From Halostella litorea (lineage in GTDB: Archaea; Halobacteriota; Halobacteria; Halobacteriales; Natronoarchaeaceae): a stretch of DNA of 64,000 nucleotides. Numbering within the stretch: the stretch's first letter is position 1; each line of letters begins with the position of its first letter. The notes beneath the pieces are model-generated. The model was not told where the DNA came from, did no database searches, and saw nothing but the letters and a program-made list of their open reading frames with translations. A program made the translations under genes and the position numbers. Where the stretch lies: NCBI RefSeq assembly GCF_004785955.1, contig NZ_SJER01000006.1, positions 1 through 64,000 of the forward strand. The letters are read 5' to 3'. Shown piece after piece: positions 25,801 through 32,749 of the stretch.

Positions 25801-26038
25801 AGAAGTTCAACGCGCAGGACTGTGTGCAGTTGGGGTGACACACCGTCCAGTCGACCTCGTCGTACGCGTAGATGTCGTGGTACACCTCCTCCCAGTCCCG
25901 GTTCGGGTAGGACTTGAGGGGGTTGTCGACCGACGTGACGGGGTCGACCGCTTCCGTCGCGTTCCACGCGGACCCGACGAGGGTCCCGACCGCGCCTGCG
26001 CCGGCAGCCGCGAGGAAGTCGCGCCGCGAGAGGCTCAC
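22859..26038 (-). CDS. narG: Respiratory nitrate reductase catalytic subunit (Tat-exported, Mo-bisPGD)
   Basis: 1059 residues. The N-terminus is a Tat signal (SRRDFLAAAGAG), so the active site lies outside the membrane. The FS0 cluster motif is C67-x3-C71-x3-C75 with C122; the residue that is His49 in E. coli NarG aligns with Cys, with a His next to it. The Mo ligand is probably D225 in DWYADLPPG, as in NarG. Start chosen at GTG 26038 because GAGGTG lies about 7 nt before it and the protein then opens directly with the Tat motif; a GTG at 26080 would add 14 non-Tat residues. A NarO-like palindrome lies at 26144-26155. First gene of the seven-gene nar operon. Confidence 0.93.
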   Translation of the reverse strand: MSLSRRDFLAAAGAGAVGTLVGSAWNATEAVDPVTSVDNPLKSYPNRDWEEVYHDIYAYDEVDWTVCHPNCTQSCALNFYMKNGVPIRSEQIYHEEEGSPGPGSPGGYEQANVSRHWNPRGCMKGLTLHRRTFEPSRIKYPMVRKGWDPDDPSPEGRGEDEFERVSWDEAIDLIAEKMASLEDEKRFHIFNAIKSDGLITRHGAGRRLASIFGGCEWTEYDWYADLPPGHVMTTGYQTSDSDASAWRAADYTIIQGKNLIHNKLADNHWLQESRERGGKMVGVYPDYSPTVQKCDRWLPVRPGSDPAFALGVAHVIIDEELYDADFMRKFTTLPLLVRQDNGKYLRAHEVFPDHEPPEGGTEGEEGVAHHGGDDDWGDFVALDQDGNPVAVTREEVGDETPTTPRLEVDTEVDLADGASVAVHTDFTRQKANILENYDPETVEEITTIPADKLRQTAREFADADKGQWFTGEGINHWFHSNDALQRTIFFVQSMLGNVGERGAGYYNYSGQYKIELLDGYPSYVNPDGNAAHGMYPGYAFAFFGGESLDPHDVRGDFDRELDLVPQGDADEPVIPSDAESYTMSRPEVLWTMNCNLLNQTKHQEHVIENFVKHPDTGNELFIVSDMHMTYSARHADIVLPVPSWLECEYPDITVGPENPFLQMDHGVMDPIYDTKQDGEAVALVAEKLDEKIPPEERNVDSYREYFAEFLDEDGDVRNYIQETLDAGMTTRDIDVEDLEDGPERLQMKTYPRVPFYSQIHEDRPFYTKTGRMEFHKEEDRLLELGRADLDHIESPEGTPYGVNQKWDEAKDEENPLYHDQEYQFYYNTPHPKYRTHSSWGMTDWNLIWSSRDFGSTSADPDGTERLVDDFSFPQGDGETADSPPLGEAFVEMHPEDAANIDVENGDYVRISGKRGDLVVRAMVSERQRPRSAGDMGQLTIWHGWWPQHFPDDEEQGDGVKGYNVTTNIWLDPAQETDDLVHKGVFGDPNISDEVEEEIAWHGAGLEAGYEETVWAPTGTNRDDLVEVEKYEEADWWPGDARRDDLVQNYIDGSLQGGDS

Positions 26039-26143
26039 CGCGAACCACCTCGCGTGGCGGATCGTTCGGGTAGCATACACACCCTGCTACCCACGCCTCT
26101 CCGTTCAAACACCTCATCGGTTTTCAGCGCCTGGGAACGTTCG
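26039..26143 (-). promoter_or_regulatory. narG leader and promoter
   Basis: Between the palindrome and the chosen narG start. By analogy with the 38-nt spacing elsewhere, transcription would begin near 26105, leaving a leader of about 65 nt that ends with the Shine-Dalgarno GAGGTG. Confidence 0.5.
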
Positions 26144-26155
26144 CGAACGTGTTCG
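26144..26155 (-). promoter_or_regulatory. NarO/DmsR-like palindrome upstream of narG
   Basis: CGAACGTGTTCG, preceded by an overlapping GAACGTTCG, so the palindromic area extends over 26136-26155. It is about 105 nt from the narG start codon. Confidence 0.7.
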
Positions 26156-26263
26156 CACGCCCGTTGAGAGGGACGGAACCGCCGTCGGGCGGCGGCGGGT
26201 TCGACGTCGTCGCCCCGTCCGCGCCCTCGCCGGTCCCGCGTCCGGACGGCCCCACCGACACGG

Positions 26264-26288
26264 ACACCCCAGGGAACGAGTGAAAACG
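26264..26288 (-). repeat. ORB-like repeat 1
   Basis: Reads (minus strand) CGTTTTCACTCGTTCCCTGG then GGTGT. Shares TTTTCACTCG and GGGGTGT with the other copies. Confidence 0.8.
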
Positions 26289-26340
26289 GAGTCCCGCGTG
26301 GAGGGGAGCGTTCGAGGGAGACGTCGGACGCCCCGTCCGA

Positions 26341-26367
26341 ACACACCCCTCGGACCGAGTGAAAAAC
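26341..26367 (-). repeat. ORB-like repeat 2
   Basis: Minus strand: TTTTTCACTCGGTCCGAGGG followed by GTGTGT. Next to it on the plus strand (26372-26396) is a degenerate opposite copy, TTTCACTGGGGTTTCCGTGG. Confidence 0.82.
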
Positions 26368-26405
26368 CGGGGTTTCACTGGGGTTTCCGTGGGGTATCCT
26401 GAAGG

Positions 26406-26430
26406 CACACCCCTCGGACCGAGTGAAGAT
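26406..26430 (-). repeat. ORB-like repeat 3
   Basis: Minus strand: ATCTTCACTCGGTCCGAGGG followed by GTGTG, almost identical to repeat 2. Confidence 0.82.
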
Positions 26431-26440
26431 CGGGGGAGCA

Positions 26441-26469
26441 CACACACCCCAGAGAACGAGTGAAAACGG
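26441..26469 (-). repeat. ORB-like repeat 4
   Basis: Minus strand: CGTTTTCACTCGTTCTCTGG followed by GGTGTGTG, similar to repeat 1. Spacing from repeat 3 is about 35 nt. Confidence 0.82.
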
Positions 26470-26544
26470 AAACACGGCCCTGCCCCCAACCCCCGCTCCG
26501 GCCTCGCCTACTCCCCGTTTGCGGTGTGATCGACAACTCGGAGA

Positions 26545-26900
26545 GATACGGTATTTCAAGTCCTCTAGCGGACGTTTTAGTGACAGCCCGATCAGACAGC
26601 AACCACACATAAGATTCTTAAAATATGCATGCTGTCATGATCCTAGTAGAGACTAGCAACTAGTAGCACTACTCTAGTAATATCTACTAGGGAATATCGA
26701 GTCTAGCTTATCTCTAGCTCGGCTTGCGCTTGTACTATCGCGTTATTATATATTTTACTGTACAAGCAATACATACATACAACATACTCAACAGATAGAG
26801 AGAAAGAAGCTCTTAGATCAGTTCTAGCGAAGTATTAGAGATCGCGCTAGGGACTGGAGACAAGGCAACACGAGTTCTTTATATACCACCCCGCGATCTC
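26545..26900. other. AT-rich core of the origin, CTAG-rich
   Basis: Strongly AT-rich compared with the rest of the window and without genes; likely the unwinding element. Ten CTAG tetranucleotides fall between 26565 and 26850. An inverted repeat TGACAGC (26581-26587) / GCTGTCA (26631-26637) lies at its left side. Confidence 0.75.
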
Positions 26901-26938
26901 CCCCCACCGCTCCCCACCACCCCCTCCCCCCTCGATCA

Positions 26939-26968
26939 CGTTTTCACTCGGTTTCTGGGGTGTGTGTG
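26939..26968 (+). repeat. ORB-like repeat 5
   Basis: Plus strand: CGTTTTCACTCGGTTTCTGG followed by GGTGTGTGTG; opposite orientation to repeats 1-4. Confidence 0.83.
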
Positions 26969-27023
26969 CTCCCCGTCCCTGAAACAGTTACGCGGCAACA
27001 CACCCGGACGAGGGATATTTTCA

Positions 27024-27046
27024 CGTTTTCACTCGGTCCGAGGTCC
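27024..27046 (+). repeat. ORB-like repeat 6 (degenerate right end)
   Basis: CGTTTTCACTCGGTCCGAGG followed by TCC instead of GGTGT. It lies just before the orc1/cdc6 TATA box (27053-27058), so Orc1 binding could also repress its own gene. Confidence 0.7.
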
Positions 27047-27082
27047 CGTAGCTTTATCCCGATCCTCCGAGTTGTCACGGAC

Positions 27083-28276
27083 ATGTCCGAGGAAGGAGGG
27101 ACCGACGCCGACCTGTTCGCGACCGGCGACATCTTCCGCCGGCGCGAACTTCTCCGCGTCGGACACGTCCCCGACCGGGACCGCATCGTCGGGCGGGACG
27201 ACGAGCTTCAGAGCGTCGGGCAGGCGCTCGGCCCCGCGACGGACGGCGGCCCGCCGTCGAACGTCGTGATCTACGGCAAGACCGGGACCGGCAAGAGCCT
27301 CGTCGCCCGCCACGTCACCCAGCGGGCGAGCCGGATCGCCGCCGGGAACGACGTGACGTTCTCCCACGTCTACGTCGACTGCTCGGACGCGGACACCGAG
27401 ACCCGCGTCGCCCGGGAGATCACGACTCAACTCGCGGCGACCACCGAGGGCGCGCCCGACATCCCACAGCAGGGGATCGGCGCGAACGAGTACTACCGGT
27501 ACCTCTGGGACCTGCTCGAATCGCGGGACACCTGCATCGTGCTCCTCGACGAAATCGACATCCTCCGCGACGACGACGTGTTGATGCAGCTCTCGCGCGC
27601 CGAGGAGACGGGGAAGACCGACTGCTATCTCGGGGTCATCTCTATCAGCAACAAGATCGAGTTCCGCGACCGCCTCAGCGAGCGGATCGACTCCAGCCTG
27701 CAGGACGAGGACATCATCTTCCAGCCCTACGACGCCAGCCAACTCCGGAACATCCTCGAAAACCGCCGGGACGCGTTCAAGGAGGGGGTGCTCGCCGACG
27801 GCGTCATCCCGAAGGTCGCGGCGCTTGCCGCCCGCGAGCACGGCGACGCGCGGAAGGCGATAAACATCCTCCAGAAGGCGGGCGAACTCGCCGAGCGCGA
27901 GAACGACGACCGGGTGACCGAGGCCCACGTCGAGCGCGGCCAGCAGAAAGCCGAGGTCCAGCGCTTCCAGGAACTCGTCTCCGGTTCGACCCCACACGTC
28001 AAACACCTGCTGCGGGCGCTGGCGACGCTGACCGAGGAGCGGCAGGCCGACGCGTTCGCGACCGGCGAGATATACGAGGAGTACCGCTCGACGGCCGCGA
28101 GCGGCGGCAGCGACCCGCTCGGCCAGGACCGGGTGTACCGGCTCCTCAAGGAGCAGTCGTTCCTCGGCGTCACCGAGTCGCGCCACACCGGCGGCGGGAA
28201 AAGCGAGGGGAGCTACCTCGAACACCAGCTCATGCGCGAGACGGACGTCGTCCTCCAGGCGCTTGGCGACGAGTGA
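27083..28276 (+). CDS. orc1: Orc1/Cdc6 replication initiator
   Basis: 397-residue AAA+ ATPase that binds ORB sites and loads the MCM helicase. Walker A GKTGTGKS is at residues 65-72, Walker B LLDEID at 154-159, and a C-terminal winged helix (about 310-395) contains the QDRVYRLLKEQSFLGV segment. The ATG at 27083 is chosen because a TATA-like TTTATC (27053-27058) lies about 27 nt upstream, giving a leaderless message; longer frames would translate the origin. Adjacent to the ORB cluster, so it is the cognate initiator of this origin. Confidence 0.95.
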   Translation: MSEEGGTDADLFATGDIFRRRELLRVGHVPDRDRIVGRDDELQSVGQALGPATDGGPPSNVVIYGKTGTGKSLVARHVTQRASRIAAGNDVTFSHVYVDCSDADTETRVAREITTQLAATTEGAPDIPQQGIGANEYYRYLWDLLESRDTCIVLLDEIDILRDDDVLMQLSRAEETGKTDCYLGVISISNKIEFRDRLSERIDSSLQDEDIIFQPYDASQLRNILENRRDAFKEGVLADGVIPKVAALAAREHGDARKAINILQKAGELAERENDDRVTEAHVERGQQKAEVQRFQELVSGSTPHVKHLLRALATLTEERQADAFATGEIYEEYRSTAASGGSDPLGQDRVYRLLKEQSFLGVTESRHTGGGKSEGSYLEHQLMRETDVVLQALGDE

Positions 28277-28413
28277 CTCCCGGCCCCCCGACACTCCCGG
28301 CCCGCCGAGTGACCCCCGGCTCACCGACGAACGGCTCCCGGCCCACGACGGCGGCCATCGGGTCCGCGCCGGCGAGAGCCAGAACTATCCGGCTGCTGGT
28401 CCATCGCCCGAAC

Positions 28414-28686
28414 ATGAGCGACGAGACGACGCGCGTGTGGCTGGTCGAGCGGACGTTCGTCCGCGACGAACTCGGCCTCGTGTCGCTGGTGTACGCCACC
28501 CCGGATGGGGAGCGGTACTACCGGCGCCAGATATCGGCGAGCGGGCACACCGGCGCGGGCGCGGACGTGACCCGCGAAGTCGCGACGGCGGACCTGCAGC
28601 CGGTCGACGACGAGGAGACGGTCGAGCGGTACGCCGGCGAGGTCGACCGCATGCGGGACCAACACGACCCCGACGAGACTGTGTGA
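28414..28686 (+). CDS. Small conserved-looking haloarchaeal protein
   Basis: 90 residues. A compact beta-rich first half (VWLVERTFVRDELGLVSLVY, then GERYYRRQIS) and an acidic helical end. I do not recognise its family. It lies 138 nt after orc1 on the same strand. No membrane segment or cysteine. It may be co-transcribed with orc1, but the gap also holds a possible promoter (CTATCC near 28385). Confidence 0.65.
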   Translation: MSDETTRVWLVERTFVRDELGLVSLVYATPDGERYYRRQISASGHTGAGADVTREVATADLQPVDDEETVERYAGEVDRMRDQHDPDETV

Positions 28687-28719
28687 CCGCCGCCGCCGAC
28701 GCTCGGGTTTCGAACGACC

Positions 28720-29517
28720 TCACACGAACGCCAGCGGCACCATCAGTGCAACGCCGGCCGCCATCCCGCCGACCAGCTCGCGGCGGCCGCCGCCGGGCAG
28801 GTCCGCGCCGGCCTCCAGCGCTTCCGGGACGAACTCCGCGGCGACGAGGTAGATCATCGCGCCGGCGGCGAAGCCGAAGCCGGCGGGCAGGAACTCCCGA
28901 GCGGTGCGGACGAAGTAGAAGGCGATCACCGCGCCGACGGGCTGGGGCAGGCTGGAGAACACCGCCCACCAGGCCATCCGCCACTCGCTTACCCCCATCG
29001 CCCGGAGCGGGATGGATATCGCGACGCCCTCGGGCACGTTGTGGATCGAGATCGCGACGGTCATAAACACCGCGAGCAGCGGGACGGTGAAGCCGAACAC
29101 CGCCGGTCCCTGCCCGATGTTGAGGTCGGCGAAGGAGACGCCGACGGCGACGCCTTCGGGGAAGCTGTGGACGGTAAGCACCCCGAGGATCAGCACGAGC
29201 TTCTTGAAGTCGGCCTCCTCGTACTGCTTGGGGTGGAGTTCGACGCCGCTTATGATCCGGTGGCTGACGACGACGAGGGCGACGCCCGCCACCATCCCCG
29301 GGATCACCTCGCGGACGGTCCCCTCGGCGAGCCCCTCCAGTATCAGGCCAAACAGCGACGCCGCCACCATGATCCCGGAGGCGAGCCCCCACAGGATCAC
29401 GTTCCAGCGGTCGCTCACGTCGTCGACGAGGAAAAAGGGGATCGCGCCCAGCCCGGTCGCGAGCGCGGTGACGAATCCGGCGACGAACACCAGCGTCAGG
29501 TTCGCCAACAGGTCCAT
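28720..29517 (-). CDS. ZIP-family divalent metal transporter
   Basis: 265 residues with about eight membrane helices. The two ZIP metal-site signatures are present: HSFPEGVAVG in helix IV (about 117-126) and HNVPEGVAI in helix V (about 159-167). A charged loop with ELHPKQYEEADFKK separates helices III and IV. It imports Zn2+ or a similar divalent cation. Monocistronic; convergent with the small gene at 28414. Confidence 0.9.
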   Translation of the reverse strand: MDLLANLTLVFVAGFVTALATGLGAIPFFLVDDVSDRWNVILWGLASGIMVAASLFGLILEGLAEGTVREVIPGMVAGVALVVVSHRIISGVELHPKQYEEADFKKLVLILGVLTVHSFPEGVAVGVSFADLNIGQGPAVFGFTVPLLAVFMTVAISIHNVPEGVAISIPLRAMGVSEWRMAWWAVFSSLPQPVGAVIAFYFVRTAREFLPAGFGFAAGAMIYLVAAEFVPEALEAGADLPGGGRRELVGGMAAGVALMVPLAFV

Positions 29518-29678
29518 GTGTGATCCTTTTCGTTCCGGTCTGATAATCCTTCATCCGGGGACAGGTTCCGGGCCGCGGTCGGCTCCGACGCCGTTCCCGG
29601 GCCGCCCGGCGGCGCCGAAACCGGCGCGATCCATCACCGACCCGAACGTTATTCGTGTCCGGCCCCCACCCCAGGCGT

Positions 29679-30833
29679 ATGACCGGTCCCACCGAGCGGG
29701 TGCGGCGCGTCAACCGCTCGTCGATCCGCGTGATGTACGACATGGCAGAGTCGACCGACCGCGACCTCGTCCGGCTCGAGGTCGGCGAACCGGACTTCGA
29801 CACGCCCGACCACGTCGTCGACGCCGCCGAGGCGGCGGCGCGCTCGGGCGACACGCACTACACGGCCAACGCGGGGCTGCCGGAACTGCGCCGGGCGGTC
29901 GCCGACCGGATGGCCGCTGACTTCGACGTGTCGACCGACCCGGGGGAGGTCGTCATCACCAACGGCGGGATGGAGGCGCTCCACCTGGCCGTCCTGGCGA
30001 CGGTCGCCCCGGGCGAGGAGCTTCTGATCCCCACGCCGGGATGGCCGAACTACATCTCGCAGGCACATCTCGCCGACGCGAAGCCGGTCGAGGTGCCGAT
30101 GCCGGCTGACGGGGGCTACCCGCTCGACCCCGACCGGGTCCGGGCGGCGATGTCCGACGACACGGCCGTCGTCGTGCTCTGCTCGCCGTCGAACCCGACG
30201 GGCCGGCTGTACGACGAGGACGCGATGTGCGAGGTGGTCGACGCCGCGGCCGAGTACGACGCCTACGTTATCGCCGACGAGGTGTACGCCGGCCTCGCTT
30301 ACGACCGCGACGTGACCGGCCTCGCGGCGCTCACCGACCACCCGGAGCGCGTGCTCACCGTGAACTCCTGTTCGAAGACCTACGCGATGACGGGGTGGCG
30401 CGTTGGCTGGCTCGCCGCGCCGCCGGAGATCGCAGACGAGGTGACGAAGATCCACGAGAGCACGACCGCCTGCGCCGGCAGCGTCGCCCAGCGCGCCGCG
30501 ATCGCGGCGCTGACGGGGCCACAGGAGCCGGTCGAGGAGATGTACGAGACGTTCCGCGAGCGCCGGGACTACGTCGTCGACCGCGTCGCCGGCATCGACG
30601 GCCTCACCTGCCCGCGGCCGGAGGGCGCGTTCTACGCCTTCCTCGACCCCGACGTCCCGGGGTCGAGCCTGGAGGTCGCGAAGGAACTGCTCACCGAACA
30701 CGGCGTCGTCGTCGCGCCCGGCGACGGCTTCGGCGACGCCGGGGCCGGCAAACTCCGACTCAGCTTCGCCAACAGCATGGACCGCATCGAGACGGGGTTC
30801 GACCGCATCGAGCGGTTCATGGCGGACCACTGA
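29679..30833 (+). CDS. PLP-dependent class I/II aminotransferase
   Basis: 384 residues, fold type I. The PLP lysine is K233 in NSCSKTYAMTGWRVGW; VVVLCSPSNPTGRLYDE (164-180) and the C-terminal arginine of LRLSFANS bind the substrate carboxylate. Close in pattern to aspartate/aromatic aminotransferases of archaea. Start at ATG 29679 with a TATA-like GTTATTC about 28 nt upstream; an upstream in-frame start would translate it. Substrate specificity cannot be read from sequence. Confidence 0.88.
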   Translation: MTGPTERVRRVNRSSIRVMYDMAESTDRDLVRLEVGEPDFDTPDHVVDAAEAAARSGDTHYTANAGLPELRRAVADRMAADFDVSTDPGEVVITNGGMEALHLAVLATVAPGEELLIPTPGWPNYISQAHLADAKPVEVPMPADGGYPLDPDRVRAAMSDDTAVVVLCSPSNPTGRLYDEDAMCEVVDAAAEYDAYVIADEVYAGLAYDRDVTGLAALTDHPERVLTVNSCSKTYAMTGWRVGWLAAPPEIADEVTKIHESTTACAGSVAQRAAIAALTGPQEPVEEMYETFRERRDYVVDRVAGIDGLTCPRPEGAFYAFLDPDVPGSSLEVAKELLTEHGVVVAPGDGFGDAGAGKLRLSFANSMDRIETGFDRIERFMADH

Positions 30834-30886
30834 CGCCGTACTCCTCCGCCGTTCGGGAACCGCCGACCGAGGGCCGCGATCCCGCG

Positions 30887-32185
30887 TTACCGCACCGCCT
30901 CGATCGCGGCGTCGAGGTCGGCGATCACGTCCGCGGGGTCCTCGATGCCGACCGAGAGGCGCACCATCTCGGGGACGACACCGCTGGCCGCCTGTTCCTC
31001 CTCGGTCAACTGCTGGTGCGTGGTGCTGGCGGGGTGGATGATCAGCGTCTTGGCGTCGCCGACGTTGGCGAGCAGGCTCGCCAGTTCCGTCTGCTCGCAC
31101 ATGCCGCGGGCGGCCTCGTAGGCGGCGTCGCCCTCGCCCGCGAGGCCGAAGGTGATCATGCCGCCGTAGCCGCCGTCGAGGTACTCCGAGGCCTCCTCGT
31201 GGGTCTCGTGGGACTCCAGGCCGGGGTAGTTCACCCACTCGATCGCGTCGTGCTCCTCCAGGTACTCGGCGACGGCCATCGCGTTCTCGCAGTGGCGCTC
31301 CATCCGGAGCGGGAGCGTCTCGACGCCCTGCAGGGTCTGCCAGGCGTCGAACGGCGACTGCTGGTTGCCGAGGTCCCGCAGGCCGCGGGCGCGGGCGGCC
31401 ATGGCGAAGGCGGCGTCGCCGAAGCGCTCGCTGAAGTCGACGCCGTGGTACGCGGGGTTCGGGCCGGCGATCTCCTCGTAGTCGTGTTCGTCCCAGGGGA
31501 AGGATCCGCCGTCGACGAGCACGCCGCCGATGGTCGTGCCGGAGCCGTGGAGCCACTTCGTCGTCGACTCCCACACCAGGTCCGCGCCGTGCTCGATCGG
31601 CTTGCAGAGGTGGGGCGTTGCGAACGTGTTGTCGACGAACAGCGGGACGCCCGCGTCGTGTGCGATCTCCGCGAGGCGGTCGAAGTCCGGCGTCACGAGC
31701 GCCGGGTTGCCGATCGTCTCGCAGTGGACGAACGCGGTGTCCTCGTCGATCGCTTCCTCGTAGGCCTCGTAGTCGAGCGTGTCGACGAACCGGGCCTCGA
31801 TCCCCCGGCGGGCGGCCGTGTGTTCGAGGTAGGTGTACGTGCCGCCGTACAGCGACGACGCGCTGACGACGTTGTCGCCCACGGAGGCCAGCATCGTCGT
31901 CGCGAGGTTGAACGCGGCCATCCCGCTGGAGGTCGCCACCGCGCCGGTGCCGCCCTCCAGGCTCGCGAGGCGCTGCTCCAGCGTCTCGACGGTCGGGTTG
32001 CCGATCCGGCTGTAGATGTACCCCGCCTCGTCGAGCGCGAACTGGTCCGCCGCCTGCTCGGCGTCCTCGAACACGTACGACGTGGTCTGGTGGATCGCCG
32101 GCGCGCGGGACCCGGTCGCCGGGTCGGGCTCCTGGCCGTCGTGGAGGCTACGCGTCTCGAAGCCGCGGTCTGAGTCGTCCGTCAT
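30887..32185 (-). CDS. metY: O-acetylhomoserine sulfhydrylase / cystathionine-gamma-synthase family enzyme
   Basis: 432 residues, Cys/Met-metabolism PLP family. PLP lysine K210 in WESTTKWLHG; YIYSRIGNPT (57-66) and SSLYGGTYT (110-118) are family segments, and length fits MetY rather than MetB. It would make homocysteine (or methionine precursors) from O-acetylhomoserine and sulfide. An ATG 7 codons upstream (32206) is an alternative start. A TATA-like AATATTT lies at about 32242-32249 on the minus strand. The 264 nt up to 32449 are the divergent region shared with the RiPP/ahbC genes. Confidence 0.88.
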   Translation of the reverse strand: MTDDSDRGFETRSLHDGQEPDPATGSRAPAIHQTTSYVFEDAEQAADQFALDEAGYIYSRIGNPTVETLEQRLASLEGGTGAVATSSGMAAFNLATTMLASVGDNVVSASSLYGGTYTYLEHTAARRGIEARFVDTLDYEAYEEAIDEDTAFVHCETIGNPALVTPDFDRLAEIAHDAGVPLFVDNTFATPHLCKPIEHGADLVWESTTKWLHGSGTTIGGVLVDGGSFPWDEHDYEEIAGPNPAYHGVDFSERFGDAAFAMAARARGLRDLGNQQSPFDAWQTLQGVETLPLRMERHCENAMAVAEYLEEHDAIEWVNYPGLESHETHEEASEYLDGGYGGMITFGLAGEGDAAYEAARGMCEQTELASLLANVGDAKTLIIHPASTTHQQLTEEEQAASGVVPEMVRLSVGIEDPADVIADLDAAIEAVR

Positions 32186-32387
32186 CGTCGGCACGTTCGC
32201 TTGCATCCCCCTTACAGCTTCCCCGAACGTAGACAGGAGCAAATATTGCGACGGCGCGGGGAGAGACGGGCAGGAATTGGGTCCGGCAGACGGATGGAAA
32301 TGGGGTCGGTGAAACGGGCGGAAACGGGTCGACGCAAAACGCTCTCCGGGGCGACACACGGCCACCCCACCTCTGACCGCCAGCGGC

Positions 32388-32412
32388 GGCGTTCCCAGTG
32401 TGTGGGAACGCC
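32388..32412. promoter_or_regulatory. 25-nt palindrome before the RiPP/ahbC promoter
   Basis: GGCGTTCCCA (32388-32397) and TGGGAACGCC (32403-32412) are perfect 10-nt inverted repeats separated by GTGTG. The TATA-like GTTTTGTACG follows at 32421-32430 and the ATG at 32450, so the palindrome sits immediately upstream of the core promoter, a typical activator or repressor position. Confidence 0.7.
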
Positions 32413-32449
32413 CGTCCCCGGTTTTGTACGCTCGGCCGAAGGGTTCGGT

Positions 32450-32749
32450 ATGGTCGAGAAAGCGCGCCGAAACGAGGTCGGGGACAACCCCCGCGGCGGG
32501 GACGGACGCGAGTGGGAGGTGTTCGTCCGCGAGGACGCCGACGAACCGATGCAACACGTCGGGAGCGTCAGCGCGCCGTCGCCGGAGGTCGCCCACGAGC
32601 AGGCGACGCGGCTGTTCGCGTGGTTCGCAACGGACGTGTGGATCTGCCCCGCCGACGAGACGCACCGCTTCTCCACGCACGACCTGGACGACGAGGCGGA
32701 GCCGGCACCCCACCCCGACGGCCCGGAGGGCCGCACCCACGAGCTATGA
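32450..32749 (+). CDS. Htur_1727-type rSAM-partnered candidate RiPP
   Basis: 99 residues. It matches my memory of the haloarchaeal Htur_1727 family: an N-terminal EWEVFVRED...MQHVGSVSAPS beta region, ATRLFAWFATDVWICPADET (about 61-80) with a single Cys, and an acidic/proline tail. Members occur beside radical SAM genes and are regarded as possible modified peptides or as partner proteins. Its TGA overlaps the ATG of the radical SAM gene (ATGA), so the two are translationally coupled. Leaderless promoter expected (TATA-like GTTTTGTACG). Actual modification is unproven. Confidence 0.75.
   Translation: MVEKARRNEVGDNPRGGDGREWEVFVREDADEPMQHVGSVSAPSPEVAHEQATRLFAWFATDVWICPADETHRFSTHDLDDEAEPAPHPDGPEGRTHEL

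Larger units (their letters stand above)
26264..27046. other. Replication origin (oriC-type) next to orc1/cdc6
   Basis: Four ORB-like repeats in minus orientation (26264-26469), an AT-rich core (about 26545-26900), and two ORB-like repeats in plus orientation (26939-27046), directly followed by an orc1/cdc6 gene. Inverted ORB clusters around an AT-rich unwinding element beside a Cdc6 gene is the standard layout of haloarchaeal origins. No open frame fills this kilobase. Confidence 0.88.

Noticed and set aside
26039..26080. GTG 26080 as narG start
   Set aside because: GTG 26038 has GAGGTG about 7 nt upstream and begins directly with the Tat motif.
26264..27046. ORB repeats read as a CRISPR array
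   Set aside because: Repeats are in two orientations, unevenly spaced, with no unique spacers of constant length and no cas genes.
26960..27082. Longer orc1 start inside the origin
   Set aside because: It would translate ORB repeats and lies upstream of the TATA box; ATG 27083 fits a leaderless transcript.
29643..29655. CGAACGTTATTCG before the aminotransferase as a NarO-like site
   Set aside because: The spacer is 5 nt instead of 4 and it overlaps the TATA-like GTTATTC; probably just the core promoter.
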